A stretch of DNA of 64,000 bases from Larimichthys crocea (GCF_000972845.2 NC_040022.1:19894713-19958712); one strand, 5' to 3'. Positions 27,678-39,959 are shown, numbered from the stretch's first letter. Numbers and translations: made by a program. Notes: generated by a model not told the origin, from the sequence alone.

Positions 27678-27882
27678 GTTGGGGCGTTGTTTAGCTCAGT
27701 TGGTAGAGCAGCAGCCCCATGTGCGAAGGCTCAGTCCCTGCTTCGGAAGCCCAGGGTTCGAATCCAACCTGTGGCTCTTTCCTGCATATCATTCCCTGTC
27801 TCTATCTCCCTGCATTCCTGTCACTATTCTGCTGTTCTATTAGATAAAGCTTGAAAAGGCCAAAAAAATAATCTTTAAAAAA
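27678..27882 (+). mobile_element. tRNA-derived SINE with perfect target duplication
   Basis: The head has pol III promoter boxes: box A TTAGCTCAGTTGGTAGAGCA (27691-27710) and box B GGGTTCGAATCC (27754-27765). This is followed by a non-tRNA body (CTCTTTCCTGCATATCATTCC ...) and an A-rich tail (CAAAAAAATAATCTTTAAAAAAA). A 15-bp perfect duplication flanks it (27663-27677 and 27883-27897). This marks retrotransposition by a LINE-like machinery. A tRNA gene is ruled out because the segment between the boxes is too long (about 43 nt) and the 3' half does not close a cloverleaf. It sits in the opsin intron in sense orientation. The body is the kind seen in percomorph SINEs; the family name is uncertain. 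Confidence 0.9.
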
Positions 27883-27897
27883 AGAAAATATTTTGAT
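27883..27897 (+). repeat. SINE target-site duplication, right copy
   Basis: AGAAAATATTTTGAT, identical to 27663-27677. Confidence 0.9.
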
Positions 27898-29042
27898 ATT
27901 TTTGTTGTCGCTGCTTCCGATACAGTATTTGTGGAGGTGTAGCCCTGTAACATTTTTTTGTGAAATCACTGAAACAATTTAAGAATGTGTTCAAGGTAAC
28001 AGTTCTTGTTATCTGGGCATGCTTGACAACCTCCTAAGTCTAGTATTTGGTCAGGGAAGGATCATGACTATGGATATTAAAAAGGTAAATGTTGAGAGAA
28101 CAGCTCCTGTTTCTTATATTTAGGTCAGATATGCAACTTCCCATACTTTCCACCTCACTAAATAAAGGGCATACTATCTCCTACATTAGCGCTGGAGGTT
28201 GGCAATGACTACAAATCATGAGATACAGAATCCTCCAATATGACTTAATTTGGGCTTCAGCGAACAGTCATAAATTGTTGGGTCATAAATCAAGAGTTGC
28301 TGTATGTCGCTTTTTTGGTTAGCCGCAATGTGTCTTTGTCATTATTCTCACACATCAAGTTGCTTATCAGACTGCAGAGGAAGTCTTGACTCAAATATTA
28401 GTTATACATTTTCTGGATATCCACTGGCTACAAAAGAAACCCTGAAACAGCACTACACATTATCACTCGCAAAACACTATGCGTTGATATGTTATCTATA
28501 GCTTGCCAAATAACTTCAGCTAATGTGATCCATGATACTAACTCATATAAAGTCAAAAAGTATCGTTTTTAGCCAACAATGAATGATAAATGATGTTACT
28601 ATACGAAGAAAAGGTCTATAACTAACGATTGCTTTCTAAGCCAAGAGCAGGACCAATTAGCTAACTGTAACTGAAGCTAAGCTGAGGTCAGCAGGCTGGC
28701 TGTGGCTTGGCTGTACAGTGGGACATTGATTGCTTTGTGCTGGTGATTCACAAATGGCAAGCTAGTTACTATAATGAAGTCAACGGTCCAAGTAAACATT
28801 ACAGATAGTAATGTTATTCGAAATATTAAAATAATATTCCACAGCAGCAACTTGAATCAAATTCATATTTGAGCAAAATCAGATGGTAAAACTTACAAAT
28901 GTAACACATTCATTGGATTCCAAGGTCTAGCAACATATTATAGCAATACTCCTCTTGGCAGGTCTTTACAATTTTATCCTCTGTGGTCTCGTCTAATTTA
29001 TCATTTTTTAAATCACACATTTGTGTTGTATGCTTGCCCCAG

Positions 29043-29327
29043 TTTTACAGATGTTTCCAAGGCCTGCTGCGTTGTGAGCCTCCTCGACGAGGATCAAGCA
29101 TAAAGAGCTCCTCCAGGGTTGCCACCAAGGCTGGTAGAGGTCAAGCAGTCTCTGGTCACCGCCGTACCAACCACTTCCCGTTAATGGTAGCTTCCCTTGG
29201 TCAACCGGTGACCACTGTGCCCCAATTGGGCCCCTTCTTTGAAGCAACAAATGATGTCTCCAAAGCCCCCTCTTCAGACACCAACAAACCTGTCGAGGTA
29301 TCATTAGAGGCCCACTTCGACGTCTGA
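29043..29327 (+). CDS. tmtops: TMT opsin, last exon (helix 8 and C-tail)
   Basis: Starts in phase 0 directly after the acceptor CTTGCCCCAG with FYRCFQGLLRCE, the helix-8 segment that follows MNKQ in TMT opsins; its cysteines are candidate palmitoylation sites. The tail is 94 residues in all, ending AHFDV and TGA at 29325-29327. After helix 8 it is basic and Ser-rich (PRRGSSIKSSSR, residues 14-25), then carries HFPLMVASLG and a Ser/Thr-containing acidic end, which could serve as kinase and arrestin sites (inference). Joined to the exon at 17545-17778, the reading frame is open with no defect. The tail is the most variable part of these receptors, so it is the best region for telling paralogues apart. 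Confidence 0.93.
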   Translation, partial: FYRCFQGLLRCEPPRRGSSIKSSSRVATKAGRGQAVSGHRRTNHFPLMVASLGQPVTTVPQLGPFFEATNDVSKAPSSDTNKPVEVSLEAHFDV

Positions 29328-30317
29328 TGATAGGCTATGACCATGAAAAGTTCCAACATCCCCAGACAGGAAGTCATTAATAATGAGGAAGGTGGTTTTA
29401 CTGAGGCTTGAAGAGCAGCAGCCGACCAGTTCAGCTGGAATTAATGCAGCGGTTGCATCAGATCTGCCCAGCTAGGAGAGATGATGGACCAGTAACAAAG
29501 GCAAATTTTGTATTTCCTCTAGACAATATGAACAGAAATCAGAGGCAGTAAACTCACAGGAGCTGGAGTGTTTTTCTGCAGAGAAAAAATATAGATCGGT
29601 CGTGTTAGAAATGAGCAAGTAAAGGATGATGTTATCACGATTTTTGGAAAAAGCACTGTTATGGTAACCGAGGAGGAACTGTAAGGATTTTGTGCAATAT
29701 GTTTGTAGTCTCTCTCATAAAATGCCATCACTGAAATGTGTTCAGGGTGCAGGAAGAGGGATAAGATGTATTTTTGTATTGATTGCTGTATTTACAAAGT
29801 GAGGCAGAAGAACACACCTTATTTATCACTCCACTCATGTCAAATGTTCAAGTGTTTCCTAGAGAAGACAAGATTAAAATACTTTCACGTTTATCACTCA
29901 TCACTTTGAAATCTCTAAGTGTTTTGTTAGATGTGTAGCTTTGCTAGCATTTTTTTCAAGGAATAGCAACTTTAAGGTCAAAAAATAGGTGCATGTTGGA
30001 GGTTTACTGTGTAATTTCTTCAATAACAACTGTGCAATGTGTAATATGAAATACAGTATCTGGTCATCAGCAGATACTACTGATGCAGATATTTGGCACT
30101 GTCAATAATCCAGAAAATTATTTTTAAATTGGGAATTTCCAGATGTACATACACCAGGGAAATCTGTTTTTAACTGTGCTCATTTGGTCAAAGCCAAAGT
30201 ACAAGTATCCTTTGTATTCAGAAAATATTGTGGCCATAGGCTTGTTAAAAGAGCAGCCTCTAGTCATATTATCCACAATATTAAAACTACTACTGTGAAC
30301 AATTGCCATCATCAGAG

Positions 30318-30323
30318 AATAAA
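30318..30323 (+). promoter_or_regulatory. Candidate polyadenylation signal 1
   Basis: AATAAA about 990 bp after the opsin stop codon. The downstream sequence is not strongly GT-rich, making this the weaker of the two candidates. Confidence 0.35.
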
Positions 30324-30694
30324 GTCCAATCAACAGAAATTGTTTTCCAGTGGTTCCCAGAAAATAACAAAGGACTTTAGTTGAGGCAAGAAATATGTTT
30401 TAGATGGAATATGTTTGTTCTGTATATACTGTCTGACATGTGCTTGTCTGTTCAGTTTTTTGATAACTAATGTGACACTTTCTCCTTCTTGCAACTTAAA
30501 GATGACTGCAGAAGTGAATATCTGAGCTGCATGTGGCGTAGTACTTTTTGCTACTGAAGTCGATTATAGTGTGTGCAGTTTTTTTGTAGTTCGCTTTTAA
30601 CACATCAACTGTTTTCTATGTGATGTCCAGATTTAATGTACGTGAGTTAATACCAAAGCTAAAGAAATTGGTATATTTTTCAGGGGTACTGCTC

Positions 30695-30700
30695 AATAAA
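30695..30700 (+). promoter_or_regulatory. Candidate polyadenylation signal 2
   Basis: AATAAA followed at once by G and a long T run, a good downstream U-rich context. It would give a 3'UTR of about 1.4 kb. Confidence 0.45.
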
Positions 30701-30883
30701 GTTTTTTTTTTTCTCTAAATCAATTTGCATTGCTTTTTTGACAAAGACCTGTTTAAAAGTCGAAATTCAGGACTTTTTGTGATATGCAGCATACAGAAAA
30801 GGTATTTAATATAGTAATAACATTATAGTCATATCTAATCAGCCTTAAGCCATTGGCAATGCTCCATATATTTATGGTGGATG

Positions 30884-30927
30884 ATGGATGGATGGATGGA
30901 TGGATGGATGGATGGATGGATGGATGA
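30884..30927 (+). repeat. (ATGG)n microsatellite
   Basis: About ten ATGG units. Unlike the array at 20172, no retroposon body is recognisable directly upstream. Confidence 0.95.
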
Positions 30928-33900
30928 TGTGGTGCATTTGTTGGCCCTAACCTAAGCATGTCTGACTACAGCAGTAGTAGCAGCCGTATCATATAATTCT
31001 TGGACAAACCAGACTGTGACATCTACACCGCAACGCAAGAACAATGCTGTTTCTTTATCCCTGTGTCTCCCTTGTTGTCATTATTTATATTTATATATAT
31101 CATACATTTTAATGAACCTTTTATAGGGCTCTCATTTGAAAATGAGACAGCTTGAAACCTTAAAAAAGTCAGCTGAAGAGAGAAAACCAGCTGTCTGGGC
31201 TAACATTAATTAGCCAGTTGTTACAGTCTGCTAGTAAAGGATATATTTTCATCCTGCTAATGGAAATCTCTATTTGAGATCAGAGACCCATTCTCCAAAG
31301 ATTTACTTCTGAGCAGTTCAAATAACACCATTATAACAGTAAACTTCATTATGTGCCATGAGACAAAGGAAAGCTTGACAGGCAAAGAAACAGAATTTAA
31401 GGGGAGCAAATGATTTGTTCAGAGCATCACCACTGACTACAGACAGACTGCAGTTTAACATGAAAAAAATGAAAATACTGAACATTTCCACTGGCAAAAT
31501 AATCCATCAACTGACTCTATAATTATATATTCTATAAAGGTTACCTGAGGTGGAACAAGCAAGCTTCCAATGAAGCTATAATGTTATCAACATTGACTTT
31601 CCAAGGGGAATATTGAAATTTATGACTATGTCCAACTTGATCACAAGATATCTTTATTTCACTGGAGATCATCTATTAAGCTGAAACATGGAACCAAAAT
31701 TTACACACAGAATTGCCAAAATTGTCTCAGACAATTGTGTGAGTTTTCCAAAACCAATAAGACTTTTTTTTTTTTATCTTCAAACTCTTGTTTTAAATCT
31801 TTTAACACAGGTTATAAAAACACCTTTTTCATCTAGATACAGCCAAAGTGAGAGGTTACACATTAATTGAGATAATAATTCAAGCAACAGTGGAAACTTG
31901 AGCGAGTGAGTAATGTTGGATAGCTTAGTATTATTTCAATTATTTTCACTGTCATAGCTGAATATTTAACTGATTTTGACAATGTGGATGTAAATATTTG
32001 AGCTGAAGTGCAACAGACAGAGGACGGCCAACCTGCTGCCGTGTCGGAGTTCAGGAGACTGGTGGTGTTCCTGTGGGTGCTGTGATCCAATGCCCACAGA
32101 GGAGATTTCACAAACCGGATCAAGTGGAAGGTACAAAAAATCAACACAAAATCAAGCACTTTGGTGCGCAATTGCCTACAAGGATTATGTTGTAGCCAAT
32201 TTCATGTTTGCAGGCTGCAGCGCTCACTCAATAGTCGGCCAAAATGGTTGTCCCCATTAGTCACTTTGACACAAAAACAAGGGAAAATAGGGTCCATGTT
32301 GAAAAGTAGTGAAGTGAACACAATATGGGCACATTGAAAGGAAAGGAAAAAACAAAAACAGAATTCTCTCAGTACTCCCAATGGCCAGTCCAGGTCTGGC
32401 AGTCAAGCACAAATACATTCTGAGCACCAAGTACTTCTCTGGGACAGCTGGAGATTAACTGCCAAAAGGGAGTAGTAGTTTTTTTGAACTGGGTATGATG
32501 GACATCGAAATAAATTAGGGTAGTAGAAACACAGAAAATTGTTTTAATACATAATTATAGAATTACAGTAAGGTTTTCAAGTATGATTAAAATGGTTATA
32601 ACATGTTAACACTAGACTGAGGTTCTGGCAGGTCATTAATCTCATCTCATCTATTTAATAATGGATTCACTTATTAATTCGGTAGCGCAGTTACATTATA
32701 TCACCAACAGTAGATGTTACATTATGGACTAAGAATTCACCCTTATATAACCTTTGTGCAGCTCTTGTAAATCTTTCAGGTTGTCCTTTACTGATAACAC
32801 AAACTAACCCATAAGCCTATCCACTGGAGACTGAACATAAATTGGTAGTGGGACTTCAGGTTGAACAAATCTGTCCACTGCTCTGAGTTTAAACCTCTTT
32901 CAGGCTTCAGTGCGCCTTTAGGGATGTTCTGCTAATTGTTTTTGTGTAACGCTTGGTCATTGGTCTCTACTGCTTGCCAAAAAGCCCCTGGTGAGGGTAG
33001 ATAAGAAAAACGTCCCAATAATCAACATGGCTGCAAGATGCCATTGTCGTGATGGACTCCATTCACCAGAGGCTCTAGGTGTAATGCCTTATTAGCCAGT
33101 TAAATATCCAGAAGATGGACTGAAGATAAAATGAGTCTAACCCAAATGACCTTTTGTTACAAACCTTTTGTCAAAAATAAGAGTCAGTTGTCTTGATAAA
33201 ACAGTTGCACACAAAGGGCCTGCATCAAAATTGATTTCCTCTCTCACTTTCAACACCTCTCTCTCTGACTTTTAGCTGTGGATAATGTCAAGGGCTTCTT
33301 TAGTCAGTGAGCTGAATGAAAACAAATGAAATTGGATGAAAAGTTCAGTTCTGGGTAAAGAGAAGATTTTCTAATGTAGTTGAAACTACACTGATTTCAC
33401 AGATTTTTATTTGGAATATAATATTCAAATAATTTTTACTCAACGGATGAGAGAGTGTTACAGCCTCATAAAATTAAATTAATATTTAACTTGATGCTGG
33501 CTCAGTGAGCCACATAAAAGTTTCAAGATTTGCAAAAGATTCTTTAATAGTAAGTTGTCATTAGAGGAGAGAAGAAAAAAGGAAAAACATTTAACCCATA
33601 AAGTAATCAACCAAAAAGAAATGGAGACCCCGGCCAAAAGAAACAAAAGAGGGAAACACAGGGCACTTCCCCAATAACTAGGGAAAAACTGGACTACCGG
33701 AGATCTCCAACTCAAACTAAAATAACAAACTTAAAATAAGAAAACTCTGCCATCACGGACAGGGTAAAAAAAAAAAAGGTAAAAACTCAAAAGCTCAAAA
33801 GAAAGGAAAGCAAACCATCCCCTGCTGCTGCTGCCCCAGAGTGAGAGAATGCAGGCTTCCTCCTCTTTAACCCCTCCCTTATTACCAAATTGACTTCCAC

Positions 33901-34311
33901 CTGTGGACGAAGAACAACAAGGGAGGACAGAAAGGAGAACAGCAGCCCCAAAAAGAAACACTCCCAGGTGTGGAACACTCCCACTACCTGGCCACACATA
34001 ACAGGGAGATTGAGGGATTTTTCATAACTCAACTGTTTCTGTACAATCCCCATATAACAGGAACTTCAGAAACATGTAAGAGCTCCCAACATCCATTAAT
34101 CTGTAGACTCAAAACTTTTGAACAATTAGTTTTCTTTTGATTTAAACACGTCACATTCTTGTTAAGGGGATAAACAGGAAATACTTATTCTGTCGCATTT
34201 CTACTCAGATGGAGTCTGTAATTACTAACAGCACTGTGGCTTAATTAGGAACAGCTAAAACATGTTGTTACTGATTTGTGCTCTTAATTTATGGTGGCTT
34301 GTTGTACAGTT

Positions 34312-34602
34312 GGGCTGCAACCAACAATTGTTTCATTAGTAATTAGTCTGGCAGTTGTTTTCCTGATAAATCTCTTAATTGTTTGGTTTAAAACATCACA
34401 ACATAATGAAAAATCAGTTTCTTATAATTAGATTTCCAGAAGCTCAGCATGGCGTCGTTAAATCACTTATTTTCTTTCCGACAAACAAACTGGAACTAGT
34501 GAATATTTGGCAAGTTTGCTTGAACTAAAATTATTAAGTGATTGTGCCATCAGTTTACCAGTCAACTAACTGATTCATGACCAACTGTTTCATCTCTGGA
34601 CT
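34312..34602 (+). mobile_element. Common fish 'GGGCTGCAAC' interspersed repeat, diverged
   Basis: Begins GGGCTGCAACCAACAATTG and continues AATTAGTCTGGCAGTTG, TAATTGTTTGGT, CCAGAAGCTCAGCATGGCGTC and CGACAAACAAAC, ending near CAACTGTTTCATCTCTGGAC. This order matches a very abundant teleost repeat that I know from memory, with complementary GGGCTGCAAC/GTTGCAGCTCT ends. The copy is old: its right end is degraded and no target duplication is clear. It is probably a non-autonomous DNA element; superfamily unsure. Confidence 0.7.
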
Positions 34603-36424
34603 AAAGTGTCTTTAGGATAATAAAATGTAAGTAATATCAACTGCTCATGAAAGTCTGTACCGCAGCAAAGTCCAAAAGGAGAAGACGTCCATTCACTGAG
34701 TTTATTCTGACTCTGCAGATTTGCTAGGACCGCGTGCCGCTGCATAAGAACACTGATTCCACAGCTGCAGCTTAGTGCTGCGACAAGCTCATTTTAACAG
34801 AATTCAGCAAACATCTTCAAGATCAACAATAGGAGATTTTAGCAGCTGTGTATGTTAAGTGTATTCAGGACCTCTAATCTTCTGCCTGCAGTTGGGTTAC
34901 AACTTTAATCTTTCATCAGAACACAAAAGTCCAATGCTGAGAAAGTCAGAGGGAGGTGGGGCATGCCGTATGTAAGCATGTTTTACCTGACAGTTGAGAG
35001 GTTCATCAACTGATTTATGCAGATGAGAAACAAGGCAGCCACAATCTGTCAACGTTGACTTAGTTATGCAAAATGAATAGACTACTGGTAAAACAGTGCA
35101 GAATTATGCATTCACGTGGGAGGGCTCAACATCACGCATTTAATAGCCGCAGGAAATTTCCCCAAGGACTAGGAACCTTTGGAGGAACTCCACAGGGACC
35201 AGTGTCTAAATTAATTTCCAGGGACATACATTTTACCTGACAAAAAAAGTCCTAAAAAGGTACTAGTACTTTGCAAAAGTAGAGTAACTTGGAATCGATT
35301 AAAGGCTGGGGCGTGCAGTGTTGAACATTTCTGATTGGATGAGTACTTGCAGCATTTTATTTCAACTACCATTTTTAAAAATCTACAGCAGTGAACAAGT
35401 TTGTTTTAGTTCATTATGTTTCACATTGACACAGACTTAGTAATAAAGCATACAACAGATGGATTGATAAAGAACAAAACAACCACTATTTTTCCATGTC
35501 AGCACATTTGCCTAATCTACCTGCATCTTTACACTGTGGTGTTCTGGGTACTTCGGTTGGAAATGCAGCTAATGATGGACCTCACAATTAAAGCAGTGGA
35601 CTAGCATATCATATTAAGACTTACATTGTTGACCAGCATACACATCACATCACATCATCACAGGATGGGTGATATTATCATGATATTGTAATTTTATTCC
35701 ATTTTTGTCAAATAATAATTTCATCATGACAGCCTAACCCTTGACACTATAAGATAATGTGTACCAAGTCTCCTTTCATTCATCTTCAAAGCAACGCATT
35801 CTTCTAACAAAACTGCTGCTGATGTTTTCTACATGGATCAAACTAACTTGACAAACATCTATAAGCAGTGAAGCATGAATATAATATGGTATTCATGGTG
35901 TTCATCAGCAGCAAGTGTTTAGTCTTTTGTTTGGCGTCAAGACAAATTGATTGCAGTACCTGGCGGGCTGCTCTGCGACCAGTGGAGCAAACAAAACACA
36001 TTGTAAATGACTGCAGGCAGCACAAGGGATTCCACAGTTAATTGATGAATAACCTCCATTCTCACTTCAATAACATCCAAAGAATATTATTAGATTTAAT
36101 TTACATTTGCCAACATCTGTTCACTATTATTACATCATCATTTTCTAAACTGGTAAATTTCATGCCAATCTGCCATGCAATGTTCTTATTTCTTGTGGAC
36201 AAGTAAAAATTCTGACCTCACGCTGGTCCAAAGAAAAGGTCAGGCTCACGCTTCAGTGCAGTCATTAGGACTGATCCTCTGGAGATCATTACTATCTGTC
36301 GCTAATATAATACCGAAATTGCGAAATTGTTGGTATTGCAAAATTTTGGTGTTAGTTCAGGTAACTACTGGTATGCCAATAGTTACACGGCAGATATTAG
36401 TAAAGTTATTAGAAAGATTAGAAA

Positions 36425-36560
36425 GATATTAGAAAGTAAGTGTTGTATTAATAATAGCTGCAATCCACTTAGGGAGGGCCTTCTATTGTTATGTGAGCTG
36501 GTTCAATGTCACTGTTACTGGGACACTTCATGGATCTGAGCCGTCATTATTTTTTTTAGT
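36425..36560 (+). repeat. Unnamed dispersed repeat, copy B
   Basis: Contains GTATTAATAATAGCTGC, CCACTTAGGGAGGGCCTTCT, GGTTCAATGTCACTGTTACT, GGGACACTT and GAGCCGTCATTATT in that order. The same order is shared with copy C (with its hAT insertion removed) and, for the central blocks, with copies A and D. It is the most complete uninterrupted copy. Its ends are approximate and no terminal repeats were found. Confidence 0.7.
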
Positions 36561-39500
36561 CCCTGCAGGCCCTTCCACTATCTAGGCAAAAACACAACAT
36601 CTACTGCTTTGATTGTGCTCATGTTTCAGTCCTGTCATGCTGCTGTTTAACAGAGAGTGAAGACAGACTACAGGAAACCGTTGGGTCCAATTTACACTTG
36701 TCATTTCAAGTGTCTGATATCTGGATAAAATCCAGGTGAAATTTATGACACTTTCAAGATCACTCACACACATATGCACAGTATCTCCGTGGGCATACAA
36801 ACCTGATTGCCATCTGTGGTTTCCCCAAGCTACATGCAAATCTGGATCCCTGATTTCCCTCGTCCTTTAGTCCACGTAGTGGTACTCATGCACCTGAAGC
36901 TGTTTGGTAACTGCCAAAAGTACAAGAAGAAGACCTGCAGCACGTGAGCAGTTTAGTTACAAAACTAACAGTTTAGTTAGCTTTAACTAACAACAATCCA
37001 AAAGCTAACACAAACCAAAACATATAATGAACATTAATATTTATGATTTATGAATATTTATGAGAAGTGACACTCCCTCCACTCATACAGATCAATAGGT
37101 GCTCTCTCACCTACACAGATCATTCCGTGGTTGAATTGATCAGGGATCAGGTAACAGGTTGAGCAGGTCAGAGCGCCTTTCATTTCAAATGTAGAAATCA
37201 CAGGAGCATATTTTGGTGAACTCTTAGGACTCTTAATTAAAATGACATATTTGGCTGGCCAATCTACAACTGCCATTGTTCCTCTGTGGTGTTTGTAATT
37301 AAATAATCAGTAAGGAAATCAAGCACATGTAATTAAAACAAATCATGTCTTGTTTTAGAGGAAGTGAGGGAGTCAATTCTTTGATTAGTCAGATTGTCCA
37401 CAATGGTGACAATCAATTAATTGTTCAAGTCATTTATTAAACAAAAATGCAACACATTCCCTGGTTTAATCCTTTTATTTTTGAGGACTTGTTTTTATCT
37501 GTTTTCTATCAATGTGAATCTTTTGGTTTGCTACTTTTTTTGCTACTGGAAGGTGTTCCTTGATTTTTAAGATCTCATTTTTTTACTCTTTACATTACAT
37601 TTCTTAAACTAATCAATTAATTGATTGATTTGCAGGTCTCTCTCTAAAAACCAAAAATATATACAGTGCACTACATAACTGACTCAGAGTTACTGCTGCC
37701 TTCAACTTGGTTGTGATACCAACTTGGTATGCTAAGAGGACAAAATAATCACTTCCACTGACTCCAAAGATCTCTCTGTTAAATACTGTTTGAAACCTCT
37801 GCAGTTCCCAATTAATTTTTGTCACCAAGCCTCGGCCAGTTCATTAAAGTCTGCTGATCTTTTTCTTTTGGACCCTGACGTCTCTGCCCTCCAGATGCAG
37901 GGTTTTTAATTGCAGGTGTATGTTGTGCTGAACTGATTTTGCATGTAATCGATAAAGGTTCCTTGCACTCATTCTATAAAGCACCTCATCTTTGATTCAT
38001 CCCTAAGCAATTCAATACTCTCAGATGAAGAGAAATTCTGTACTCTTAGTTGCATTTATTATTACTGATAGTCTCTGTCATTTATATTGATACAGATTTA
38101 GTGAATCATCCTATGAAACACATAACACACAAAATAATCCAAAAAATCATTTAGTGGATGGCACAAAGAATAAAAACAATAAATGTTTTTGTTTGTTTGT
38201 ATTTGTTAGTCTACTAACCCTAAATCCCTTTATGATTTAATTAAACACATTAACAACAGAAATGTTTAAAACAACAGGTCATGTGATCTAAAATACCGAC
38301 GTTTAATGAATTAACTATGATAGATACATTGTGTTATCCGATGTTCTGCTGGTCCCTAAATGCTCCACTCTAACTTAGTGACCCACTTTGATTTGTCATT
38401 GTCAAGGTTAATTACTGTATCCAGCGTTGAAACTCAGGTGACAGTTTGGTCCAAATGAGATTCATTAATACAATAAAATATTAACTCAGAGGGAATTTCT
38501 CTGCCAAGGTGGCACACAACTCACGACACACTTTGTAATAAATTACTGCGGGAAATGCTGGATTACTAGGTTTCATAAAGAGCCCATGCTGGTTTGGGTG
38601 ATCGGGAGCTGCGTTCAGTTCAGTTTTGCTTAAAACACTGGCATCACTGCGGCAGTGTGCACTGACATCTTTAAAAAACTGTACATGTCTCACCAATATG
38701 AAAAAATGAGAATCCCACAGATTATTATGGTAATTCATAGTTAATACCGTATTCTTCTGGCCCCACACACAGATGTGTTTTTTCTCTCTGCTGTCCCCTT
38801 ATCTTCTAAAGTTCTCTTATGGTAATGCCCTATAGCAAAGTCTGTTGCTATTTCATTTATCTTTAAGACATTTTCCACCACACTCCTGGGATCATTTTTC
38901 TCTTATGTCTTTTCATACCCCGTGGGCACAAGCTGAGGCAGTTTTGGTTACTGCTAACATTGATAAGACCCTATTCCCTCTCTTGAGGTGCCTTTTCAAA
39001 CTGTCACATGAACTTTTCCTTGGTGCCAAAAAGCTTTAGTCAGAGAACATGAAAGCTTTTTGTGCCTCCCTGTTGTGTGTCAGCACACCCTCCTGAAGGT
39101 CATGAGCTCCTGTAATCTGTTTGCATTTGTAGAATTCTGCTTGTCGGAGCAACACTAAGTGGTAGTTTTATGAAAAAAGATGTCAGTTTTATCAGACAAA
39201 ATCACAGATATTTTGTGACATTAGTGGCATGCCATAGATGCACTACTTGCCCTGAAATTCAAGAGATAAGAGTGTACACACTACGCTCTATGCTATTCTC
39301 ACCAGTGAAAGTAACGGATTGAGAGGTGAAATACAAACAATATGCTGAACAGGAGCGAGTGGGCACTCAACCAACAAAAAGCTGAACGCCAACAGAAGAA
39401 CTTAAACCTCTTAGTCCTCAGATACCTTTTGCTATGAAGAACTACTTTTTTTTCAGATGACTTTATTTTACATTTTCATGCACAAAAACATTATGACGGT

Positions 39501-39959
39501 TAATCTGGCTTAAAGTTATAAACCTTAAGATTGTCACAAAATCAAACCACTAATTTTGATAGTATTTATGTCTGTTAACCTAAAAATACTTTTGTCTTTG
39601 TCTTGTCTATTTCTTTTTAACAGTGGCTGGCATCAGTTTTAAATATTGTAGCAGTAAAGGATTAAAGTGGAACAGGCACAGTGAGCTGATTGATTGTGCT
39701 CATACCATGATGGAAAAAGGAACATTTTTACTGGCTTCTTTATAAAACAATGTGAGTTTATTTGGCTGCACTGTAAACTGAATTCTGTCACCTGTAGTAT
39801 TAAACCACTGTTACCACTAGTAACCAAAGGTTTCACAAAAGGACTGATATCTCATATCTTATTATAACCAACTGTTGCTCTGTCTTAGTTGTAGTTAGTA
39901 GAATATAGACCCAGTAGGGCTCTGAGATCTACTGACTCAGGACAGATAGTGGAGCACAG

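Larger units (their letters stand above)
17779..29042 (+). other. Opsin intron between the TM7 exon and the last exon
   Basis: An 11.3-kb intron bounded by donor GTGAGA and an acceptor reading GCTTGCCCCAG. It carries an ATGG-tailed retroposon, a CACTA-like element with a broken Cys-rich frame, and one complete and one truncated tRNA-derived SINE, each listed separately. The remaining stretches (about 17790-19890, 20300-22800, 23800-26480 and 27900-29040) show no coding exon, RNA gene or recognised repeat to my eye. Confidence 0.85.
29328..30720 (+). other. Probable opsin 3'UTR
   Basis: From the stop codon to just past the second AATAAA. No splice signal or coding frame was noticed. The extent is inferred from the two polyadenylation signals only; the true end could be nearer or farther. 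Confidence 0.4.

Noticed and set aside
27681..27770. Possible tRNA gene
   Set aside because: Boxes A and B are good, but the spacing is too long and no cloverleaf closes. The A-rich tail and flanking duplication show that it is a SINE.
27367..27843. 158-codon plus-strand open frame, the second longest in the window
   Set aside because: Its second half is read straight through the tRNA-SINE, giving the typical 'false protein' of tRNA-like sequence. The first half has no recognisable motif.
33482..34060. Purine-rich tract followed by a GC-richer block with long minus-strand frames
   Set aside because: The frames are Ser/Phe/Leu-rich translations of low-complexity sequence. It may be a decayed repeat, but I could not match it to any family.
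35140..35400. Possible decayed interspersed repeat (text around GGAGGAACTCCACAGGGACC)
   Set aside because: Vague resemblance to a fish repeat from memory only; no termini or duplications could be shown.
37611..37626. Short AT palindrome AATCAATTAATTGATT
   Set aside because: Only 16 bp of AT-rich sequence, expected by chance several times in a window of this composition.
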